DNA from: Zavarzinia aquatilis
GTDB lineage: Bacteria; Pseudomonadota; Alphaproteobacteria; Zavarziniales; Zavarziniaceae
Assembly (NCBI RefSeq): GCF_003173035.1
Contig: NZ_QGLE01000005.1
Location: 221,690-285,689, forward strand
Reading direction: 5' to 3'
Length of the DNA stretch: 64,000 bases
Part shown: piece by piece, positions 36,047 to 44,932 of the stretch
Numbering within the stretch: the first letter of the stretch is position 1
Layout: each line of letters starts with the position of its first letter
Notes under the pieces: generated by a model
The model's input: only the letters and a program-made list of their open reading frames with translations
Databases searched by the model: none
Told to the model about the DNA's origin: nothing
Translations under genes and position numbers: made by a program

Positions 36047-36387
36047 AAGGTCACCCGAAGGAATCATTCGCCATCTGACTGGATTACCGCCGCACCGCTG
36101 ACGGATCAGCCCCATCAACCAGTCATTAAAGCCGTGACCTCGAAGGCCTCGTTCCATCGGGTATCGGCGGTCATTCAGCAGCCTCAGTTTTATGGAACAT
36201 AGCAAGAACATTTTGGCCGGTTTTTGTCAATCCGAGATTGTTTCGTTGCCATTGATCGGTTGCATTTCCAGTCATGCGGCCCGGCCGTGAAGGTGGGGCT
36301 TCTGTCGTCCGGGTCGCCAGTTCAAGCGGGGATTGAACGGACGTCACCGCGCGACGACATTGAGGGGGCGCTCAAGGGAGTCCGATC
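36047..36387. other. 340-bp intergenic stretch with no gene found
   Basis: This gap between the divergent TPR-like and lipoprotein genes is relatively AT-rich around 36200-36270. I see no tRNA, repeat or convincing small ORF in it. It presumably holds the two divergent promoters, but no box pair is clear enough to report. AAGGGAG at 36374-36380 is the ribosome binding site of the next gene. Confidence 0.5.
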
Positions 36388-36963
36388 ATGCGGCGGCAGA
36401 AGAAGTCTTCACGGCGAACGGTTTTCGTCGCCGCGCTGGCGCTGGGCTGCGGCGCCTGTACCAGCGATACCCTCCCCAAGGAATGGGCGCCGGAAGAGTC
36501 TGACGAGGGTTGCGGCTGGATCAGTCTGCGCTACCACGCCAAGGGCACCTCGGCCTCGTCCGTCGGGCAGCCGCCGACAGTCCCTCTGGTCTTCGTGCTT
36601 CAGCCCGGTGTCGTCGACGGCGCGCGGGACGACTATAAAAAGCCGGCGGAGGTCGATGTCGTGGCGCTCGAATGGCGGCCGGGAGAAAGCGTGCTGCGGG
36701 TCGATCAGATCGGCTCGGGCGTGCCGCCTTTCGATCTGAATTTCGTCTGCGAGCAGGGCCAGCTGAAGCACGAAGCCACGGGCCCTTCCAACTCGAAGGA
36801 CTGGGTCGGGGTCGGCGGCGAGGATATCGTGCTGTGGCGGGCGCCCGATGGTGCTCTGGTGATCCACAACAGGCAATGGATGGCCATGGCGATCTATATG
36901 ATGCTGCCACTGGCCGGCGGCAGTTCGTGGCACGGACGGTTCGAGCCCGCCATCACGCCCTGA
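36388..36963 (+). CDS. Hypothetical lipoprotein
   Basis: The 191-residue protein has a basic N-terminus, a hydrophobic core and a lipobox-like LGCGACTS, with Cys21 or Cys24 as the lipidation site. The rest has no domain I recognise; it contains paired Cys residues and an aromatic-rich C-terminus ending in a short hydrophobic stretch (MAMAIYMMLPL). It would be exported and membrane-anchored. A good AAGGGAG box precedes the ATG by seven bases. The flanking gene is divergent and tRNA-Ser is convergent, so it is a single-gene unit. Confidence 0.65.
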   Translation: MRRQKKSSRRTVFVAALALGCGACTSDTLPKEWAPEESDEGCGWISLRYHAKGTSASSVGQPPTVPLVFVLQPGVVDGARDDYKKPAEVDVVALEWRPGESVLRVDQIGSGVPPFDLNFVCEQGQLKHEATGPSNSKDWVGVGGEDIVLWRAPDGALVIHNRQWMAMAIYMMLPLAGGSSWHGRFEPAITP

Positions 36964-36999
36964 GCGCGTGACCCTGAATCGCTTGGGGCCTCAACGAAA

Positions 37000-37019
37000 A
37001 AAGCCCCGATCGGGGCTTT
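37000..37019 (-). terminator. Rho-independent terminator of tRNA-Ser
   Basis: A perfect 20-bp dyad AAAGCCCCGATCGGGGCTTT is followed on the minus strand by a T-run (TTTTTTCG). It lies about 40 bp after the 3' end of tRNA-Ser, in the direction of its transcription. Confidence 0.9.
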
Positions 37020-37056
37020 ATCGGCGGCGCCGAGGCACTGGCTGTCGAGGAGGCTC

Positions 37057-37150
37057 TGGCGGAGTCGGAGGGATTCGAACCCTCGATAGGGGTTTAAGCC
37101 CCTATAACGGTTTAGCAAACCGCCGCCTTCAGCCGCTCGGCCACGACTCC
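37057..37150 (-). tRNA. tRNA-Ser (anticodon GCT)
   Basis: On the minus strand the 94-base sequence starts GGAGTCG and ends CGACTCC-G-CCA. It has a long variable arm (TATAGGGG/CCCCTATA type) diagnostic of tRNA-Ser, and the anticodon loop TTGCTAA gives GCT, reading AGC and AGT. CCA is encoded. A Rho-independent terminator follows. Confidence 0.97.
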
Positions 37151-37370
37151 GTATCAGAGGCGCCTGTGTAGCCAAGCCCGTCGGCGAAGTCAAACGATAG
37201 ACGCATCGGCTTCAGGGCGGGCGAAAAGGATGGATCGGAAGGCATCGACCGGATTCTTTTACCTTCATCCCGGCGCGATGGCACGGTCCTGGCGGTACAC
37301 TTCCTTGACAGAGACGGCCGTCACGGGCAAACACCCGGCGCAGCAGACCACAGGATACGGGTTCGACCTC

Positions 37371-38315
37371 ATGCATCGCGCTTTCACCTTTCCCGGCCAG
37401 GGATCGCAGTCGGTCGGCATGGGACGGGAAATCCACGATGCCTTTCCGGTCGCCCGCGAGGTGTTCCAGGAAATCGACGACACGCTGGGTCAGAAACTCT
37501 CGGCCCTGTGCTTTTCCGGCCCCATCGAGGAACTGAACCTGACCGAGAACACCCAGCCGGCGCTCATGGCGGTCAGCCTCGCGGTCTGGCGGGTGATCGA
37601 GACGGAATCGGGCAAGACATTCTCGGACATCGTCGATTTTGCCTGTGGTCACAGCCTCGGCGAATATTCGGCGCTCTGCGCGGCGGGGGCGCTGTCCATC
37701 GCCGACACGGCGCGCGCCCTGCGCATCCGCGGCCGCGCCATGCAGCAGGCGGTGCCCGTCGGGGTTGGCGGCATGGCCGTGCTGCTGGGCATGGAGTTCG
37801 ACGCGGCCCAGGCGGTCGCGGCCGAAGTTTCGACGGCGCAGGAATTCGTCGCTGCCGCCAACGACAATGGCGGCGCGCAGGTGGTGATTTCCGGTCACAA
37901 GGCGGCGCTGGAGCGGGCCGGGGCCCTCGCCCTGACGCGCGGCGCCAAGCGGGTGATGCCGCTTTCGGTCAGCGCGCCCTTCCACTGCGACCTGATGCAG
38001 CCCGCCGCCGACGTGATGCGCGATGCCCTCGACCGGATCGTGATCCGGCCGCCGTCGGTGCCCATAGTCGCCAATGTGACGGCCGGCCCGGTCAGCGACC
38101 CGGAAGAAATCAAGGGCCTGCTGATCCGGCAGGTCACCGGCGCGGTGCGCTGGCGCGAATCCGTGCTGCGGCTGAAGGCCGATGGCGTGCACAATCTCTA
38201 TGAGGTCGGCGCCGGCAAGGTGCTGACCGGCCTCGTCAAGCGCATCGACAAGGATCTGACGGGGGCCACCGTCGGCACCCCGGCCGAAGTCGAAGCTTTC
38301 CTCAAGACCCTTTGA
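37371..38315 (+). CDS. fabD: Malonyl-CoA:ACP transacylase
   Basis: The 314-residue enzyme shows FPGQGSQ at residues 8-14, the nucleophile Ser95 in GHSLGEYS and His205 in SAPFHCDLM. It loads malonate from CoA onto ACP to feed fatty-acid elongation. ATG 37371 is used because the domain begins there; an extension from 37230 is foreign-looking. A perfect -35 box TTGACA lies at 37305-37310, but the -10 region (CAAACA) is poor. It is followed by fabG with an 11-bp gap, in the order fabD-fabG-acpP-fabF. Confidence 0.97.
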   Translation: MHRAFTFPGQGSQSVGMGREIHDAFPVAREVFQEIDDTLGQKLSALCFSGPIEELNLTENTQPALMAVSLAVWRVIETESGKTFSDIVDFACGHSLGEYSALCAAGALSIADTARALRIRGRAMQQAVPVGVGGMAVLLGMEFDAAQAVAAEVSTAQEFVAAANDNGGAQVVISGHKAALERAGALALTRGAKRVMPLSVSAPFHCDLMQPAADVMRDALDRIVIRPPSVPIVANVTAGPVSDPEEIKGLLIRQVTGAVRWRESVLRLKADGVHNLYEVGAGKVLTGLVKRIDKDLTGATVGTPAEVEAFLKTL

Positions 38316-38326
38316 AGGATCCAGCC

Positions 38327-39067
38327 ATGTTCGATCTTTCCGGCAAGGCGGCCCTCGTCACCGGCGCTTCGGGTGGCATCGGCGCGGCCATCGCCCGCGC
38401 GCTCCACGGCGCGGGGGCCAAGGTCGGTCTGTCCGGCCGCAAGGTCGAGGCGCTCGAATCGCTGGCGGCCGAACTCGGCGGCGAGCGCGTAGCGGTGCTG
38501 CCGGGCGAACTCGGCGACGCGGCAGAGGTCGAGGCCCTGGCCGAGAAGGCCGAAAGCGCCCTCGGCCAGGTCGACATCCTGGTGAACAACGCCGGCCTGA
38601 CCCGCGACATGCTGTTCATGCGCCTGTCGGACGAGATGTGGGACGAGGTGATCGCGGTCAACCTGACCGGCGCCTTCCGCCTCACCCGCGCGGTCTCCCG
38701 CGGCATGATGCGCCGGCGCTACGGCCGCATCATTTCCGTTACCTCGGTCGTCGGCACCATGGGCAACGCGGGGCAGGCCAATTATGCTGCCTCGAAGGCG
38801 GGGCTCGTCGGCATGACCAAGTCGCTGGCGCAGGAAATCGCGACGCGCAACGTCACGGTGAACTGCGTCGCGCCCGGTTTCATCGCCACGGCGATGACCG
38901 ATGTGCTGAACGACAAGATCAAGGAAGCGACACTGGCCAAGATTCCGGCCAATCGATTCGGCAAGCCCGAGGACGTGGCGGCGGCAGTCGCCTTCCTCGC
39001 TTCGGGCGAAGCCGGGTACATCACCGGCCAGACCCTCCATGTGAATGGCGGCATGGCCATGATTTGA
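38327..39067 (+). CDS. fabG: 3-oxoacyl-ACP reductase
   Basis: The 246-residue short-chain dehydrogenase has the NAD(P)-binding TGASGGIG (12-19), the NNAG motif (87-90) and the catalytic Ser140, Tyr153 and Lys157 in NYAASK. With FabD, ACP and FabF alongside, it is the NADPH-dependent reductase of type II fatty-acid synthesis. ATG 38327 has GAAGGAT seven bases upstream, which overlaps the fabD stop. The next gene acpP starts 210 bp downstream. Confidence 0.97.
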   Translation: MFDLSGKAALVTGASGGIGAAIARALHGAGAKVGLSGRKVEALESLAAELGGERVAVLPGELGDAAEVEALAEKAESALGQVDILVNNAGLTRDMLFMRLSDEMWDEVIAVNLTGAFRLTRAVSRGMMRRRYGRIISVTSVVGTMGNAGQANYAASKAGLVGMTKSLAQEIATRNVTVNCVAPGFIATAMTDVLNDKIKEATLAKIPANRFGKPEDVAAAVAFLASGEAGYITGQTLHVNGGMAMI

Positions 39068-39277
39068 CCCGAAAAGGCGCGGGAATCCGCCCGGTGGCGG
39101 CGCTGGCAATGGTCGTGCGATTATGTTACGAAGCCAGCCGTCGGTTGCCGGAAGGAAACGCGCCGGTCGCGGCCTGGCAGCCGGGACCGCCACGGTCTGG
39201 CGGCATCGGGAAGCCAGCTGCTTCGGGGCATCAACAGACTGGCGTCTAGGCGCCGCGTTTAGAGCAGGGGAAATGGA

Positions 39278-39514
39278 ATGAGCGATATTGCCGAGCGCGT
39301 AAAGAAGATCGTCGTCGAGCACCTCGGCGTCGACGAGGACAAGGTGGTCGAGACCGCTTCCTTCATCGACGATCTGGGCGCGGACTCGCTCGACCAGGTT
39401 GAGCTGGTCATGGCCTTCGAAGAAGAATTCGGCGTGGAAATCCCGGATTCGGCCGCTGAAAAGATCCAGACGGTCAAGGACGCGATCTCCTTCATCCAGG
39501 AGAACGTCGCCTGA
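39278..39514 (+). CDS. acpP: Acyl carrier protein
   Basis: The 78-residue acidic protein has the 4'-phosphopantetheine site Ser37 in GADSLD, at the start of helix II. Size, charge and the flanking [12 protein letters not shown] match AcpP. It is the substrate carrier of fatty-acid synthesis. AGGGGAAATGG precedes the ATG at 39278, giving a good ribosome binding site. A 210-bp gap from fabG suggests an extra promoter, as is common for acpP. fabF follows after 40 bp. Confidence 0.98.
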   Translation: MSDIAERVKKIVVEHLGVDEDKVVETASFIDDLGADSLDQVELVMAFEEEFGVEIPDSAAEKIQTVKDAISFIQENVA

Positions 39515-39554
39515 TCCAGGCGACGTATCCCGCACAGTCGCGCGCAGACCTCCC

Positions 39555-40817
39555 ATGAGGCGCGTCGTCGTCACCGGACTCGGCCTGGTCACCCCGCTGT
39601 CGTGCGGGGTCGAGGAGACGTGGACCCGTCTTCTCGCCGGCCAGTCGGGCATCCGGCCCATCACCGCCTTCGATGTTTCCGACCTGTCGACCAAATACGC
39701 GGCCAATGTGCCGCGCGGCGACGGGACCGACGGCACCTTCAATCCCGACCAGTGGATGGAGCCGAAGGAACAGCGCAAGGTAGATGACTTCATCATCTTT
39801 GCCGTCGCCGCCGCCTCCCAGGCCGTGCAGGATGCCGGTTGGGAAGCCCCCTCGGCGGAAGAGGCATTGCGCACCGGCGTGCTCATCGGCTCCGGTATCG
39901 GCGGCCTGAACGGCATCGCCGAAGCCGCCATCCTGATGCAGGAGAAGGGCCCGCGCCGTATCAGCCCGTTCTTCATTCCCGGGCGTCTGATCAATCTCGC
40001 CTCCGGCCAGGTCTCGATCAAATACGGTTTCAAGGGGCCGAACCACGCGGTCGTCACCGCCTGTTCGACCGGCGCCCATGCGATCGGCGATGCCGCTCGC
40101 CTGATCGCGCTCGATGACGCGGACGTCATGGTCGCGGGTGGCACCGAAGGGGCGCTCTGCCGTCTCGGTATCGCCGGCTTCGCCGCCGCGCGCGCCCTGT
40201 CTTCCGAATTCGGCGACGATCCGGCCAAGGCCTCGCGGCCCTGGGACCGGGATCGCGACGGCTTCGTCATGGGCGAGGGCGCCGGCATCGTCGTGCTCGA
40301 GGAATACGAGCACGCCAAGGCCCGCGGCGCCAAGATCTATGGCGAGATCAAGGGTTATGGCCTTTCGGGCGATGCCTATCACATCACCGCGCCTTCCGAG
40401 GACGGCGATGGCGGCTTCCGCTCGATGCAGGCGGCGCTGAAACGCGCCGGGCTGCAGCCGTCCGACATTGATTACGTCAATGCCCATGGCACGTCGACCA
40501 TGGCCGACGTGATCGAGTTCGGCGCGGTCAAGCGCCTGTTCGGCAATGCCGCTGGCGCGGTGTCCATGTCGTCGACCAAGTCGTCGATCGGTCACCTGCT
40601 CGGCGCCGCCGGTTCGGTCGAGGCGATCTTCTGCCTGCTCGCCATGCGCGATCAGGTCGCGCCCGCGACCCTGAACCTCGACAATCCGGCCGACACGGTA
40701 GAGGGCATCGACCTGGTGCCCCATACGCCGAAGAAGCGGGAAATCCGCGCCGCCCTGTCGAATTCCTTCGGCTTCGGCGGCACCAATGCGTCTCTGGTCA
40801 TGACCAGAGTCGACTGA
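39555..40817 (+). CDS. fabF: 3-oxoacyl-ACP synthase II
   Basis: The 420-residue condensing enzyme has the catalytic Cys170 in VTACSTGAH and histidines at 311 (NAHGTST) and 347 (SSIGHLLGAAG), the C-H-H triad of FabF. The length fits KAS II. It elongates acyl chains with malonyl-ACP and controls temperature-dependent unsaturation in many bacteria. The start ATG at 39555 begins MRRVVVTGLG. mltG follows after 19 bp, so fabF and mltG are likely on the same transcript. Confidence 0.97.
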   Translation: MRRVVVTGLGLVTPLSCGVEETWTRLLAGQSGIRPITAFDVSDLSTKYAANVPRGDGTDGTFNPDQWMEPKEQRKVDDFIIFAVAAASQAVQDAGWEAPSAEEALRTGVLIGSGIGGLNGIAEAAILMQEKGPRRISPFFIPGRLINLASGQVSIKYGFKGPNHAVVTACSTGAHAIGDAARLIALDDADVMVAGGTEGALCRLGIAGFAAARALSSEFGDDPAKASRPWDRDRDGFVMGEGAGIVVLEEYEHAKARGAKIYGEIKGYGLSGDAYHITAPSEDGDGGFRSMQAALKRAGLQPSDIDYVNAHGTSTMADVIEFGAVKRLFGNAAGAVSMSSTKSSIGHLLGAAGSVEAIFCLLAMRDQVAPATLNLDNPADTVEGIDLVPHTPKKREIRAALSNSFGFGGTNASLVMTRVD

Positions 40818-40836
40818 CCGACGGGCGCGCACTTCC

Positions 40837-41805
40837 ATGCTGCGCGCCCTTCTGTCGGGCATTTTCGGGCTCGCCCTCCTCGCGGGGGCGGCCGTCCTTT
40901 ATCTCTATTACGAAATGCAGCGTGCCGGCCCTTCGGTGGAGCCGGTGACGGTGGTGATCGAGCGTGGTACCGGTGTCGAAGGCATCGGCGCGATCCTCGA
41001 GACGGCAGGCGCGGTGCGCTCGCGCTACTGGTTGTTGGCGGCCAGCATCGCCCCGGGCGACGAGCGGCCGCTGCAGGCCGGCGAATATGAAATCCCGCCG
41101 GGCGCCAGCGCCCTCGCCATCGTGCGCCTGCTGCGCGACGGCAAGGTCGTCGTGCATCGCCTGACCGTGCCCGAGGGCATGGCCGTCGCCGAGATCATGA
41201 CCCTGGTCGGCGATACCGCGGCCCTGACCGGCAGTCTGCCGCCGACCCCGCCCGAGGGCAGCCTGCTGCCCGAGACCTATAATTTCACGCGGGGCGAGAA
41301 CCGTTCGGCCATGATCGACCGGATGCGGGCCGCGATGACCGAGGAACTGGCCGCCGCCTGGGCCGCGCGCAGCGCCGACTTGCCCTTCTCGACGCCCGAG
41401 GAAGCCCTCGTTCTCGCCTCGATCATCGAGAAGGAAACGGCCCTCGACCGGGAGAGGCGCCATATCGCTGGCGTCTTCGTCAACCGCCTGCGCAAGGGCA
41501 TGAGGTTGCAGTCCGACCCGACGGTGATCTATGGCATCACGCGGGGCAGCGGCCGCCTCGGCCGCGAGCTGTCGCGCGGCGACCTGACCGCGCCGACCGC
41601 ATACAACACCTATACGATCCCGGGCCTGCCACCCGGCCCGATCGCCAGCCCCGGCCGGGATTCCCTGCGCGCAGCGGTCAATCCGCTGGCGACCGACGAC
41701 CTCTATTTCGTCGCCGACGGCACGGGTGGTCATGCCTTCGCCGCCACCCTCGATGCGCATAACCGCAACGTGAAACGCTGGCGGGAGCGCATGGCCGGGC
41801 AGTGA
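40837..41805 (+). CDS. mltG: Endolytic peptidoglycan transglycosylase MltG
   Basis: The 322-residue protein has an N-terminal membrane anchor (about residues 5-25), a LysM-like part and the YceG domain with the catalytic Glu198 in ASIIEKET. It cuts nascent glycan strands and is proposed to act as a terminase for chain growth. The fabF-mltG neighbourhood is frequent in proteobacteria. It starts 19 bp after fabF. The transcript end is not clear; the following RTX gene has its own promoter-like region. Confidence 0.95.
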   Translation: MLRALLSGIFGLALLAGAAVLYLYYEMQRAGPSVEPVTVVIERGTGVEGIGAILETAGAVRSRYWLLAASIAPGDERPLQAGEYEIPPGASALAIVRLLRDGKVVVHRLTVPEGMAVAEIMTLVGDTAALTGSLPPTPPEGSLLPETYNFTRGENRSAMIDRMRAAMTEELAAAWAARSADLPFSTPEEALVLASIIEKETALDRERRHIAGVFVNRLRKGMRLQSDPTVIYGITRGSGRLGRELSRGDLTAPTAYNTYTIPGLPPGPIASPGRDSLRAAVNPLATDDLYFVADGTGGHAFAATLDAHNRNVKRWRERMAGQ

Positions 41806-41852
41806 GCGGCGGAAGCGGCGGCAGGCGTTGTCGCTGGCCGGGCGGTCATCGG

Positions 41853-41868
41853 TGTGACGGACGTCACG
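41853..41868 (+). promoter_or_regulatory. CRP-type operator upstream of the RTX gene
   Basis: TGTGA-CGGACG-TCACG matches the CRP consensus TGTGA-N6-TCACA at nine of ten fixed positions. With a -10-like TATTTT at 41890-41895 the transcription start would be near 41902, putting the operator centre close to -41.5. That is the class II position, and no good -35 box is present, as expected for such promoters. Confidence 0.6.
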
Positions 41869-41935
41869 CGAAATTTCATTGTTTCGTGCTATTTTCCCGC
41901 GCGTCATCTGTTTTTATTCGAGCGGGGCAGGCGAA

Positions 41936-44899
41936 ATGGCGACGTATAACGGCACCAACGATAGCGAAATCATCAACGTCACCACGACGTACGATCAGTA
42001 TAACGGTCTCGGCGGGGATGATGTTTTCGTGCTCAAGTCCTTCACGGGCACAGTCACGCTCAATGGCGGGGCTGGCATCGACACGCTGAGGCTGGCGACG
42101 AGCACCCAGTTCGCTTTCCTCAATATCGGCGCCGGGGCGAGCATCGAGGTCCTTGATTTCAACGGCTACATGCTGCGGGGCAATGCCGACGCCAATATTT
42201 TCGATCTCGGCGGCGTCACCGGCTATCTGAACACGGAGTGGATCAACCTCGGGGCCGGGAACGACACGCTGACCGGTTCTCTGACCGACGATTATGTCGA
42301 AGGCGGTGACGGCAACGACACGCTGCAGGGCGGCGCGGGCAACGACGTGCTGAGCGGCGACGCGGGCGACGACACGCTGGTGGGGGGGGACGGCGACGAC
42401 ACCTTCCAGATCTATGGCACTCTGGGGAACGAAAGCTTCGATGGCGGTGCCGGCAGCGATCAGATCATGCTGACGGGCACGGTCTATGCCCAGAATTTCG
42501 CGGTCACCACGGCCAATCTCGTCGAGATCCTTGATTTCAACGGCTACTCGCTCAATGGCACCAGCGGGGCCGATAGCTTCGACCTGCGCGGCATTTCCAG
42601 TTTTGTCGACCAGCGCACGATCGACCTCGGGGCCGGCGGCGATACATTCACCGGTTCGGCCCTTGCCGACAATGTGTATGGTGGCGACGGGGACGATGTC
42701 CTCAATGGCGAAGCCGGCGACGATCATCTGAACGGCGGCCTCGGCAACGATGAACTCCACGGTGGTGCTGGTGACGATTTCCTCGAAATTAACGGCGTGC
42801 CGGGCACTGATCTGTACGACGGCGGCGCCGGCCTCGACCGTGTGATCCTGTCCGGGTCGGTGACGGCCAATATCTTCACGATCAATGCGGCGTCTTCGGT
42901 CGAAATTTTCGATTTCAACAGCTATTACTTCAGCGGCACCACCGGGGCCGACCGCATCGACCTGTCCGGCATCAGCGCCTTCGCCAACCAGCGCACGATC
43001 GACCTCGGCGACGGCAATGACAGTTTCGTCGGCAGCAAGACGGCCGACGATGTCTATGGTGGCAATGGCAACGACACCCTGAAGGGCGGCACGGGTGACG
43101 ATTTCCTGGCCGGGGGCGCCGGTGACGACAAGCTCTATGGCCAGGACGGCGACGACACCTTCCTGATCAACGGCGTTTCCGGCGCGGACACTTTCAGCGG
43201 CGGCAATGGTTTCGACCGGGTTCGGTTGACTGGCACGGTGACCGCGCAAAAGCTGACGATCGGCACCACGGCCTCGGTCGAAGTGCTCGATTTCGGCAAC
43301 TATTACCTCAACGGTACCACGGGGGGCGATCGCTTCGACCTCAGCGGTGTCGCCTCCTTCTATAACCAGCGCACGATTGATCTGGGCGCCGGCAACGATG
43401 TCTTCATCGGCTCGGCCATTGGCGACGATGTCGCGGGTGGTGAAGGGGCAGATACCTTGAAGGGCGGGGCCGGCGACGATGTGCTGGCCGGCGGTCTTGG
43501 CAACGACCAGCTGTTTGGCGAAGCCGGCAACGACACTTTCGTGATCAACGGCACGCCGGGAGCGGACACGTTCAACGGCGGTGACGGCATGGACCGCATC
43601 TATCTGTCCGGATCGGTGTCGGCCCAGAGCTTTACCGTCGGCACCGCCGATTCCGTCGAGATCTTCGACTTCGGCAACTATTATTTCAGCGGCACCACCC
43701 AGGCCGACACGGTCGACCTGTCGGGGATTCAGTCCTTCTCCAACCAGCGCACGATCGACCTCGGCAACGGCAACGACACGTTCATCGGCTCGGCCACCAA
43801 TGACGATGTCTATGGCGGCGACGGCGTCGACACGTTGAACGGCGGTCTCGGCAATGACATTCTGAATGGCGGGGCAGGGAACGATACGCTGAACGGCGGC
43901 GCCGGTGACGACATCCTGGTCATCAACGGCAACCCGGGTGCCGATGTTTTCAACGGTGGCGACGGTCTGGACAGGGTCCGTCTTTCCGCCTCGGTGTCGG
44001 CGCAGAGCCTGACCATCGGTGTCGATGCCTCGGTCGAGCTGCTCGATTTCGGCAGTTATTATCTGAGCGGCACCACCGGCAACGACGTCTTCGACATCAG
44101 CGGCATCACCGGCTTCGTCAACCAGCGGACGATCGACCTCGGCAATGGCGATGACCAGTTCATCGGCTCCGCCATCGCCGACGATGTCGACGGTGGGGAT
44201 GGCGCCGATACGCTGAACGGCGGTCTCGGCAACGACATTCTGGATGGCGGAGCGGGCAACGACACGCTGATCGGCGGCGACGGCAACGACACCTTCCTGA
44301 TCAGCGGCGCCCCGGGTGTCGACACGTTCAACGGCGGCGCGGGGGCGGACAAACTGCGCCTTGCCGCTTCAGCGGAGGTCTCCAGTCTGACCCTGGGCAC
44401 GGCTGCCTCGGTCGAGACGATTGATTTCGCCAGTTACAGCCTGAACGGCACCAGCGGTAACGATCGCTTCGACATCCGGGGTGTCACCGCCTTCATCAAC
44501 CAGCGCCAGATCGACCTCGGCGCCGGCAACGATGTCTTCATCGGCTCGGCGGCCGCCGACAATGTCCAGGGCGGTGCCGGTGACGACAATCTGAAGGGCG
44601 GCAGTGGCCAGGATCGCCTCTATGGTGGCGCGGGCGCGGACACGCTGAGCGGCGGCGCCGATAACGACAGCTTTTATTTCACAGCCGGTCAGGCCGGCGG
44701 TGACAAGGTCGTCGATTTCAACGGCGCCGGGGCTGGCGTCGGTGACATGCTCTATTTCTCCGGCTATGGCAGCGGGGCGACGTTCGAGCAGGTCGATGCC
44801 ACGCATTGGCGTGTGAGTTCCAGCAATGGTTCGATCAGCGACCTGATCGAATTCACCAACGGGGCGTCGATCCACAGCAGTGATTTCGTCTTTGTCTGA
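41936..44899 (+). CDS. RTX-type secreted protein of seven 126-residue modules
   Basis: The 987-residue protein has no Sec signal. It consists of repeated modules with NQRTIDLG-type anchors and GGxGNDxL Ca2+-binding nonapeptides. The anchors sit at 42233, 42611, 42989, 43367, 43745, 44123 and 44501, an exact 378-bp period without indels, although the codons have diverged. The chain ends SSDFVFV, an uncleaved type I secretion signal, like DFLFV of the RTX protein at 17515. No toxin or enzyme domain is seen, so a surface-layer or adhesin role is plausible. GGGGCAGG precedes the ATG. A CRP-type operator lies upstream. The transporter is not in the window. Confidence 0.88.
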   Translation: MATYNGTNDSEIINVTTTYDQYNGLGGDDVFVLKSFTGTVTLNGGAGIDTLRLATSTQFAFLNIGAGASIEVLDFNGYMLRGNADANIFDLGGVTGYLNTEWINLGAGNDTLTGSLTDDYVEGGDGNDTLQGGAGNDVLSGDAGDDTLVGGDGDDTFQIYGTLGNESFDGGAGSDQIMLTGTVYAQNFAVTTANLVEILDFNGYSLNGTSGADSFDLRGISSFVDQRTIDLGAGGDTFTGSALADNVYGGDGDDVLNGEAGDDHLNGGLGNDELHGGAGDDFLEINGVPGTDLYDGGAGLDRVILSGSVTANIFTINAASSVEIFDFNSYYFSGTTGADRIDLSGISAFANQRTIDLGDGNDSFVGSKTADDVYGGNGNDTLKGGTGDDFLAGGAGDDKLYGQDGDDTFLINGVSGADTFSGGNGFDRVRLTGTVTAQKLTIGTTASVEVLDFGNYYLNGTTGGDRFDLSGVASFYNQRTIDLGAGNDVFIGSAIGDDVAGGEGADTLKGGAGDDVLAGGLGNDQLFGEAGNDTFVINGTPGADTFNGGDGMDRIYLSGSVSAQSFTVGTADSVEIFDFGNYYFSGTTQADTVDLSGIQSFSNQRTIDLGNGNDTFIGSATNDDVYGGDGVDTLNGGLGNDILNGGAGNDTLNGGAGDDILVINGNPGADVFNGGDGLDRVRLSASVSAQSLTIGVDASVELLDFGSYYLSGTTGNDVFDISGITGFVNQRTIDLGNGDDQFIGSAIADDVDGGDGADTLNGGLGNDILDGGAGNDTLIGGDGNDTFLISGAPGVDTFNGGAGADKLRLAASAEVSSLTLGTAASVETIDFASYSLNGTSGNDRFDIRGVTAFINQRQIDLGAGNDVFIGSAAADNVQGGAGDDNLKGGSGQDRLYGGAGADTLSGGADNDSFYFTAGQAGGDKVVDFNGAGAGVGDMLYFSGYGSGATFEQVDATHWRVSSSNGSISDLIEFTNGASIHSSDFVFV

Positions 44900-44905
44900 C
44901 GAACA

Positions 44906-44932
44906 GGCGCGGCGGTTCAGCGCCGCCGCGCC
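44906..44932. terminator. Bidirectional hairpin between RTX and SDR genes
   Basis: A 10-bp GC-only stem (44906-44915 with 44923-44932) lies just after the RTX stop and includes the stop codon of the convergent SDR gene in its loop. It could terminate both transcripts. Confidence 0.65.

Noticed and set aside
36920..36945. Sigma-54 box (TGGCACG-GACG-GTTCG)
   Set aside because: The -12 GC is missing and it lies within the lipoprotein coding sequence.
37305..37333. Promoter for fabD
   Set aside because: TTGACA is a perfect -35 box, but no acceptable -10 box occurs at 16-18 bp. It is only mentioned in the gene entry.
39068..39277. acpP promoter from TATGTT at 39122-39127
   Set aside because: No -35 box lies at a suitable distance.
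41936..44899. CRISPR-like regular repeats
   Set aside because: The 378-bp period is far too long, the repeats are coding and in frame, and no spacers or cas genes are present.
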